From Membranipora membranacea (lineage: Eukaryota; Bryozoa; Gymnolaemata; Cheilostomatida; Membraniporidae), in the NCBI GenBank assembly GCA_914767715.1, contig OU612066.1:11971001-12035000 (forward strand): 64,000 nucleotides of DNA. Direction: 5' to 3'. Below the pieces are notes generated by a model that worked only from the letters and a program-made list of their open reading frames with translations, made no database searches and had not been told where the DNA came from. Shown one piece after another: positions 57,237-64,000 of the stretch. How positions within the stretch are numbered: position 1 is the stretch's first letter; the number at the start of each line of letters is the position of its first letter. The translations under genes and the position numbers were made by a program.

Positions 57237-59980
57237 ATGTATACTATTAGAGAATTTCTTCTTCACTGTATAGCAATAATAGGTAAGCCAGTTCGTTATT
57301 CAATACACTAAGGGTCAATCTAGTCCTGATCTAAAAAACTGCCCGATTAAATAGGATTTGTTGTTGCTGTTTAGTTTGGAAAAGAAGAATGGGGTTTTGA
57401 GATTGAATAATTGCTTATCTCAGGATGTATTTATTGTAATATCATCTAAAGCCAGCCCGATGGGTGGGATCAACATCCATGTTCCCTTTGTTATAGATAG
57501 GTTAGCAAAAAGTAGTAGCTTTGTTATTATGCAAGCTATATGCTTCCATGCGTCACTACACTAACTCCCTATCATAATCTGACTATGAATTCCTTGTTAA
57601 ATAGCGTCAATCACAGAAAATCTGTTGACTCACAAAAAATTACCAATGGCTTCATCGCCAACTGGTGTGAACAGTGAACCTTATGTTGATCCTTAATTCA
57701 AGTTGGAAATGACCCGCTCCACACTTCTAGTGTTGGCATAGAGGTTACAATCTATCCCAGGTTTGCAACAATATTTAAACCAATGTTCCATGTTCATATT
57801 GCGGTTTTTTTTCAAATGGCATTAGTCATTGAGATCTGTTGCATATGGATGATCAGGCATGAACTTATAAGTTTTTTTGGTCTGCTATTAACTATGGTTC
57901 TACTGAAAAAGATAGTATTTTTGGAATCGGAAATAATACATAATTAGAGCTTGCGTTTCAAATTAATTTACACATTGTTTGGCCCTTAATCCCGGAATGA
58001 TAGCAATGATAAAAAATTAGTTGGCGCAAGATAAAACTGATCTGAAATCATTATTAATAAAGTGGTGTCTGCTTATTTTTTCCATAATGTGTTTGATACA
58101 TGACTTATACTTTTCCTGTTGCAGTTTTTCAAATACAATGTTATGTATAAGTTTTGTTTATTGACAGCCCTGGGCCTCTCTGATGCCTGCCCTGAACTAA
58201 GGATAAAAGAAGAAAGAGTGACAAGCTACGACAGGATACGAAAATGGGATGTTGGTTATCCTCTTGTACAAGCCTCCTTCGGTGCAGTATCTAAAGAGTT
58301 TATATTATTGATAAAAACGCACCCTCAGAGATTTGGTAAGTATAATAATAATAAGAATAATAAGAATAATAATAACATTTTAAAAATAATTAAGTTTTTA
58401 GCAATCGTTTCCTACAGACCACCACCGATCAACTGATACGTGAGAATTTATCACTTCTTGTCTAGTTCTTGGCTCTAGTGCTGCTAGCTAGCAATCAAAT
58501 TTGCTGCCAACATTTTCTAAGCTTAGTTTTCTTCTTTTGTTATTAAGTTATGTAGGCGTACAGGAATAAATTTCAGTTCAATTTCGCAAGCCGTGTATGA
58601 GAAGATAAAATTTATTTAGACCATAACATAAGCATTTAAATAGTGTTTTTAACTTGAGTGGTTTAAATTCTCTGGCAATCAACTTGTGACACAGCTACAA
58701 AACAATCAGAAGAAAAGTGACCAAGCAATAGGTGTATACTAGACGAAACAAACTATTCAAGTATTTAGATACGACATACAGGAGTAACAAAACACAATAT
58801 CATACTAGAGCATACATTTATTCGATTTACAGTAAGTCCTGACCCTTCTTATTTTAGAGAGTAGAAATGAATTTGTAAGCTTTGATAGGTATGAACTACC
58901 TGGTGATAACAGACTTTTCTTCATCATACACATTTACAATGAAAAATGGGTCGGTGGTTATTCAATGTACTCTAGTGGACAATTGACAGAATCTTCATCT
59001 GGTTACAAGGTTATCGCAACGGTATGTATATATTGAGTATGAATCATCTGTAGTCTAACAATAGGAAGGCAATGGAAGGAAAATTGGTACTACCCTCCAA
59101 ACTAAGATGCCCTGCAAAAGGAATGTTCTAGTATAAGAAAACATTAATATTTCTTATTGATTTAACAAATCAACTGAATTAACGACCATGTAATCAAAAC
59201 TTTAATCTCCCTCCTCTTTTTCCCAACCCCAGCCTCCAGTCCTGTCTCATATTCTTTCCTGTAACTGACGTTACTGAATGCTTCTGTAGATAAGATATCA
59301 AGAAGGAGAATAAAATAATGCAATTTTTTAATAAAAGGTCTGGATGAAATTGTCTTTATATTCACCCAGGATCTTAACCCATGATTGTTATAGGCTAAGG
59401 TCACTAAAAGTATACATAACAAAATGTCTTCTTAATTTACTCCCAGCCAAGTCGAGAAAAGCCTTTACCAATTGTGTCGATGTGTGCTGATAATGTGTTT
59501 GAGCTCCAAGATATCAATGATGACGGCGGAAAGTTCTACGGCGTTGGCATTGACGCACTTGGCAACTTCAGACTCATCAAACACTGCAGTAAGTTATAAA
59601 TACAGAGTAACCACCACACAAAATGAAACTTGGTCAATTATGGCTATTCTATGTAGAAAGCTGATTCACCTTTAGCCAATCTTTCCAAGTCAGAAACTCA
59701 ACATAAATTTCTCCCTTAGCATCAAACCCTTAGAAAGTAACAACTCTAGGGAGAGATAGAAAAGACTTCTTCACATAAAATATTGCGATATTATTCTCGT
59801 TAATTCAGTTTATGAGCATATTGTTGTAATAAGTGAACATATATTTATAATTTTGTTTATTCTATTCCAGTTGGGAGAAAGAAGAGTGTACTCTCTGCTT
59901 TCGGAAGCAGGTTTCCAAAACTGCGACTTAGTGCCATCAATTCGTGTGCAAGAGATACTTGGCATTGTTGGATACATTAA
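57237..59980 (+). CDS. Small secreted protein, right copy (five exons, ~209 aa)
   Basis: Exons 57237-57282, 58168-58335, 58858-59021, 59447-59588 and 59871-59980 join in phases 1, 1, 0, 1 into a 630-nt frame. The start is MYTIREFLLHCIAIIALGLS, a signal peptide with likely cleavage after SDA. The mature domain has ~190 residues with cysteines in DACPELR, SMCADN, KHC, NSC and WHC, and conserved motifs FDRYELPGDNRLFF, HIYNEKWVGGYSMY, FELQDINDDGGKFYGVG and the C-terminal WHCWIH. Family unknown to me. Exons are more alike between the two copies than the introns are, by eye, which suggests selection on the protein. Upstream sequence is shared with the left gene, so both are probably expressed in the same setting (inference). 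Confidence 0.68.
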
Positions 59981-60383
59981 GATAAAATTTTTCTCTTAAA
60001 GTCATGTCTATTAATAAAGGTCCAATAAGTAAAATACACCATGTCTCCAAAATCGCAAATATCCCAAACTCAGTCTCATATTCCATAATCACGACTGTAC
60101 TGACAACTATACTGTTTGGAACATATTTATCCTACTGTTCCATCAGCGGTGATCAAAAACCATTTTGAAGACCTTGGGTGGGTGTCAACCACCTGTTCTC
60201 CGGAAAGTACGCTCTTAAACCACGTCATATCCTCTCCCATAACAAGACTAGGGTCCTGCTATTATTGCATTCTAATTAAAGTATTGCCGTTGTTATGTAA
60301 AAGCCATAGACCTTATATATTGTTTCTCAATAAACCAAACAAGCAATTTCACACCTATAATCTCAACAAACATATTTATTGGC

Positions 60384-63300
60384 TCAATATAAACTTTGAG
60401 GATTAGGGAGGAAACTTTGATTGTCACAAGTTGAAGGGCTGTTTATTTGCCCACCTTCCTGGTCAAGCTTTGGTAGGGACAATCTTGGTCTGAAGCGGCG
60501 TGGTACTATTGGAGGCATTCCATCTCTTACTGCTGGTGTTCTTGTTACTGAGCCTTCCTTGTAATATTCACGAATATCGGACCTGTGCTCTATTTCTGAA
60601 AAGAGTAGCAAGAATTATTATTTCTGGTTCTGTCTTTTTTATTCATCAGCACATTAGGGTGTTGGCAACACAATATTCATTATTACCATATAGAGTATTT
60701 CAAATGCACTCAATAAATTTACAGACAATAGGCGCTAAACACTAGGATGAAATGTAATTCATGAGCACAAAACTACCACGCCATCCCATCTCAAGTGATT
60801 AGTTGCAGATATTGAGTCAAGATAATCATTAGATCGAGTTTGTTCACTCTGTGGTGGCAGAGGGAACAAACGTGTTCTAGATAATCACAAGGTTTCACTC
60901 ATGATTAGCAGTAGCCTTCTCAATAGGTATGGGAGGACAAGTCCATGCAAATATGACACAAATATATAACATGCAAGGTTTATCCTATAAAAACTGACAC
61001 GAGAAAGATTACTAGGTAGGTCAATTACATGCAGCTATCTTTCCGTAAATAAACAACACAACATCATTCAATAATTGAATTTTCATTCCTATCACCATGT
61101 GCCAAGTTGATATCTCAATTTCTTGGAAGACATTGCAAACTTTTTGATGATAATCAAATAGAATATATAAACACACATTCAATGGAACCAACCTTCAATG
61201 GTATTGACAGAGTGGGAGGCATTTCTGTGAGTCCTCAGAGTCTTTTTATTTGGAGTTCGTCTTTTCATCTTTCCAGCGTGGAGGCAGAAAACAGTCAGGG
61301 CAATTCCAAAAACACAAAGTAGCACTGCACCTACAGAACTCCCAACTATGACACCTGTAAAATTAACATGATAAGGTAAGCTCAAGGTCCACAATCCATG
61401 TACATTCGTATTACTACTGAATGTTCTGTGAATTACCAGTTTGCAGATCTTCAATTGGAGTGGCCTAATTGTGATCGATCGATCGTCGCATTTCTAACCG
61501 TCTGCAATGCTAAATTAGAGTAGTATTTTTTCATTTCTCTTAATCAACAGAATAAAAGTCTTGAGCAATAGATTGGATTGGAGCACCACTGGCCACTTGT
61601 CAGAAGACATTCTATAAATCTGGAATTAAATAGTGTATCAGAGAACTCACATCAATGTGCAGGTTAGAATAAGATATACTGTTCTTACCCAGTCTGCGCA
61701 TGTGCGAACTGTTGAGGCATACGTTCGTCTCTGCAGCATAGGGCTTGAACTAATTCACCTAGTCTGAGTACCTAAATTGGGAAAACAATGGAAACCCATA
61801 ATTTGGAAATATTTGGGCCTAAATGGAACACTGGTTTTGATATCTCATAACCTTGAACCCTGGGAGTTGCCTTTCTTGATGGAAGGCAGCGCCACTACTG
61901 CTGTGCTGCAGAGATAGACTATGTCACAAGGCTATCCTGCAAGCAGAATGGTTCTTACCTGTGTATGTAGAGCCATTGTCTGAAGATACCGTCTTGTCAT
62001 CATCATCATAGAAAACACTGACTGCAAAATCAACAATATCATCAATAAAAAGATTAAAAAACTTGGTGATCACTTTTGATTTTACAACAGCAGAGATATA
62101 ACTTTTATAAAAGTGCTTAGTGACGATATATACAAGATAGTAGCTTCACACATTGAAATGATCACGCTAAATATGCAAATACATTTATGCGGTAAAAGTA
62201 CAAAGAGGATTTGAATTTTAAGGTAATTTCCCTTGATTTCAGAAGTTCATAACTTCTAATGGAGATAACTTCTAAAACCATGACTTACCATTATATTTGA
62301 GGATGATTGGTCCTTGCTCTAGTTCAATAGCATACAAGTCTTTCCCTCTGGTTTGATGATCGGCCAAAGCTTTTACATGCATCTGTTTCTGACCACACTC
62401 AGAGTGATTGCAGGGCAAATTTGTCATTTCCTCTGCTACCAAAGTGTAGTCCCCAGTTTTGGTGTTGAGGAGAACCATCTCTGAGTTTTTGGCTTTACAG
62501 AGCAGTGCCGTTTCACCTATACTTACAGCTCGCAAAATTATACCAGGATTCCCTTTAAGAGCCACAGAAGTAACTTCAGATCTCAAGAAGTCCACATGAC
62601 TGACTGTAACGTTTGTACTTCGTTGAATTGTATATACCTTCGAGAAATTATTGTTAAATGCCATAGTATGAATGTTTCCAAAAGAGCTGAAATGGGGTGG
62701 TTGAGAAATTTTCTGAAAGGTTAACTTGATAGATTGTTGATTCGGCAGTGTAATATACGAGATTGTTAACAGAATCTACAGCAGTTGGGCCGATAAAAAT
62801 TGAGTTAAGTTGACTGCAGTTTAGAACTGATTGATTTGGATGGTTGTTGCAGAAAGATCCGGGTAGGTCGACTGTTTTGTTGTCTATTTTTCCAGTGAAA
62901 TAAACTTTAACATTGTTTTTTTCACTGACAAGGAACGATTCCTTACTAATCTGTTGGAAGCTTGTGATTGATTCATTGGTTTTTAGGATCCATTTTGACT
63001 TTTGCTGTGTTTGGTTCTTACTGTAAATTTTCTCATCCAATGAGTAGTAGAACTTGTCATCAAAATATCTGTCAGGCTGAATTGCTGTTATGCGCTTGAG
63101 TTCTGTCAAGTTAGCATCCAGTTTGTGAGAAACATCCAAGTGCAGAATCATGCTGCAAAGATAAAAAAAAGATTATTAAGAATGACACATACTAGGTAAA
63201 AGCTAGGTACATAAATTGGCCTTACTGAATGATGCAATATCCAGATAAGATTGACCAAAATCAAATCGAAGAGTTATCTACCCTACTTTAGTAGCTATGC

Positions 63301-63766
63301 CTTATAAAGATAGTAATATAGCAACTCGGGTCTTGTTGAATTCTTATCGTCCTCCTTTGGTTGCCAATGAAAGGCCAGTTTCTTTTAATTTAATTTTACA
63401 TCACAATTTCAGATTTCCACTAGGGTTTTGAATATTGTATAGCTCCCTGTGAAGTTCCTCATTGAATAAACCGACTTGGTTTAGTAAAGGAGGGGGGATG
63501 ATACTGTATTCAGTTAGAGAATACAGATGATTGGAGAAACTCAACAAATATGTTATATACATCAATTTTGTGTGCTGATCAAGTCATAAGTGACACATGA
63601 GACCTTGCATAAAACCTATATATATAAATTTGATCAGTTACACCAAGTCTGTTTGCAGTCACACACAATCTACTAACCTGGATACTCGAGCTGTCGATGC
63701 AGGTTTGTAGTTGAGGTTATTTTTAGAGGCTTCTCCAGTCATTCCACACCACAATACGAGTAGCAA
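60384..63766 (-). CDS. Type I membrane protein with propeller-like ectodomain
   Basis: Exons in order of translation: 63766-63678 (signal peptide, LLLVLWCGMTGEA), 63152-62289 (ectodomain), 62021-61959 (acidic stalk, YDDDDKTVSSDNGS), 61354-61193 (membrane span VGAVLLCVFGIALTVFCLHA plus basic KMKRR stop-transfer) and 60595-60384 (tail, ends NPQSLY). All phases fit. The ectodomain is ~285 residues with at least eight N-glycosylation sequons. Its repeated hydrophobic strands and YF..KFYYS, NLVYYTAEST-type motifs recall YWTD/LDL-receptor class B propellers, but I cannot assign a family. The tail is rich in Pro/Arg (PPIVPRRFRPRLSLP) and has REYYKEG, so it could bind SH3 or SH2 partners (inference). 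A one-base frame change is needed near 62700-62755; no intron solves it, so it is a real frameshift or a sequence error. A first exon with the start codon is not identified. Confidence 0.6.
61680..61958 (+). repeat. Dispersed intron repeat in the receptor-like gene
   Basis: Same repeat as 10840-11080 (CTGCGCATGTGCGAACTG, GATATCTCATAACCTTGA, GAAGGCAGCG, CTGCAGAGATAGACTATG). It ends directly at the stalk exon donor. Confidence 0.6.
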
Positions 63767-64000
63767 CTACAAAAAATGTATAATAGTAAGTTATGTGATC
63801 ATTTTAGTGACTTGGTTAGTTAGATTTAAAAGAAAATACAGAAGTAATAATTATCTATCATCGTTATTTTTGAGCCTGTTGAGGAAGCATACAAAGTTAG
63901 TAATATAAAAATACAGTTGCAGTATTATGCTGATATGGATATAAACATTCATATCATAGAACAAACTGTGCGGAGGCCTTGCCAGACCTTGCAATGGTAT
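63270..64000 (+). repeat. Segmental duplicate of 45590-46500
   Basis: Collinear with the other copy and running to the window edge, so the full length of the duplication is not known. Confidence 0.75.

Larger units (their letters stand above)
49559..59980. repeat. ~10.4-kb imperfect palindrome
   Basis: The left arm 49559-54130 pairs with the right arm 55410-59980 in reverse complement. Checks at 53390/56470, 54050/55430, 52640/57230 and all five exons agree in order, and paired coordinates sum to nearly the same value (109539-109867). The ~1.3 kb spacer 54131-55409 is not paired. Confidence 0.85.

Noticed and set aside
61959-62021. DDDDK as an enteropeptidase-type cleavage site in the receptor stalk
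   Set aside because: A five-residue acidic match in a stalk is expected by chance; no other evidence.

Overview
This window is animal (metazoan) nuclear DNA, AT-rich and very rich in repeats. Coding sequence is split into short exons with GT-AG introns of a few hundred bases. The gene content (ankyrin/BIR/caspase proteins, a short-chain-collagen C4-like family, a PAPS-sulfotransferase-like protein, and CR1/L2-, Tx1- and hAT-like elements) fits a marine invertebrate. I cannot separate mollusc/lophotrochozoan, tunicate, hemichordate, cephalochordate or cnidarian from sequence alone. All multi-exon models below were built by hand from splice sites and reading-frame phase; none has been checked against RNA.

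Layout. 1-2.9 kb: a large foldback (nested inverted repeat) element bounded by poly-C/poly-G minisatellites. 2.9-12.5 kb: a cluster of copies of a membrane-anchored short-chain collagen gene. Copy 1 has intact 3' exons; copies 2, 3 and 3b are broken. A LINE fragment and a hAT-like non-autonomous element are inserted among them. A further broken copy lies inverted at 42.2-44.0 kb. 13.6-14.9 kb: a sulfotransferase-like coding exon (minus). 16-17.2 kb: three families of ~100-120 bp tandem repeats. 22.5-26.1 kb (minus): a five-exon BIR plus coiled-coil gene. 27.4-37.5 kb (plus): the centrepiece, a 15-exon gene in which every splice phase agrees, predicting a ~1112-residue protein ANK-BIR-BIR-ANK-caspase. 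A Tx1-like LINE and a tRNA-SINE-like repeat sit in the intron that splits its second BIR. 41 kb: a 17-bp minisatellite.

47.2-60 kb: a foldback element, then a ~10.4 kb imperfect palindrome. It carries two head-to-head copies of a five-exon gene for a small secreted protein that I do not recognise; both copies stay open. A third copy of the same upstream block is fused exactly at the ATG to a collagen transmembrane exon (44.0 kb). 60.4-63.8 kb (minus): a type I membrane protein with a glycosylated, propeller-like ectodomain and a proline-rich tail. Its signal-peptide exon has an orphan duplicate at 46.1 kb.

How the genes may relate (inference). The BIR gene and the ANK-BIR-caspase gene are divergent neighbours about 1.3 kb apart, and share a BIR exon with the same intron phases. 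They therefore look like a co-located death/immunity pair derived by duplication. The flanking families (collagen-lectin-like membrane proteins, secreted proteins, a membrane receptor) are repeatedly duplicated, inverted and shuffled. That is typical of fast-evolving immune or recognition loci, but no function is proven here.
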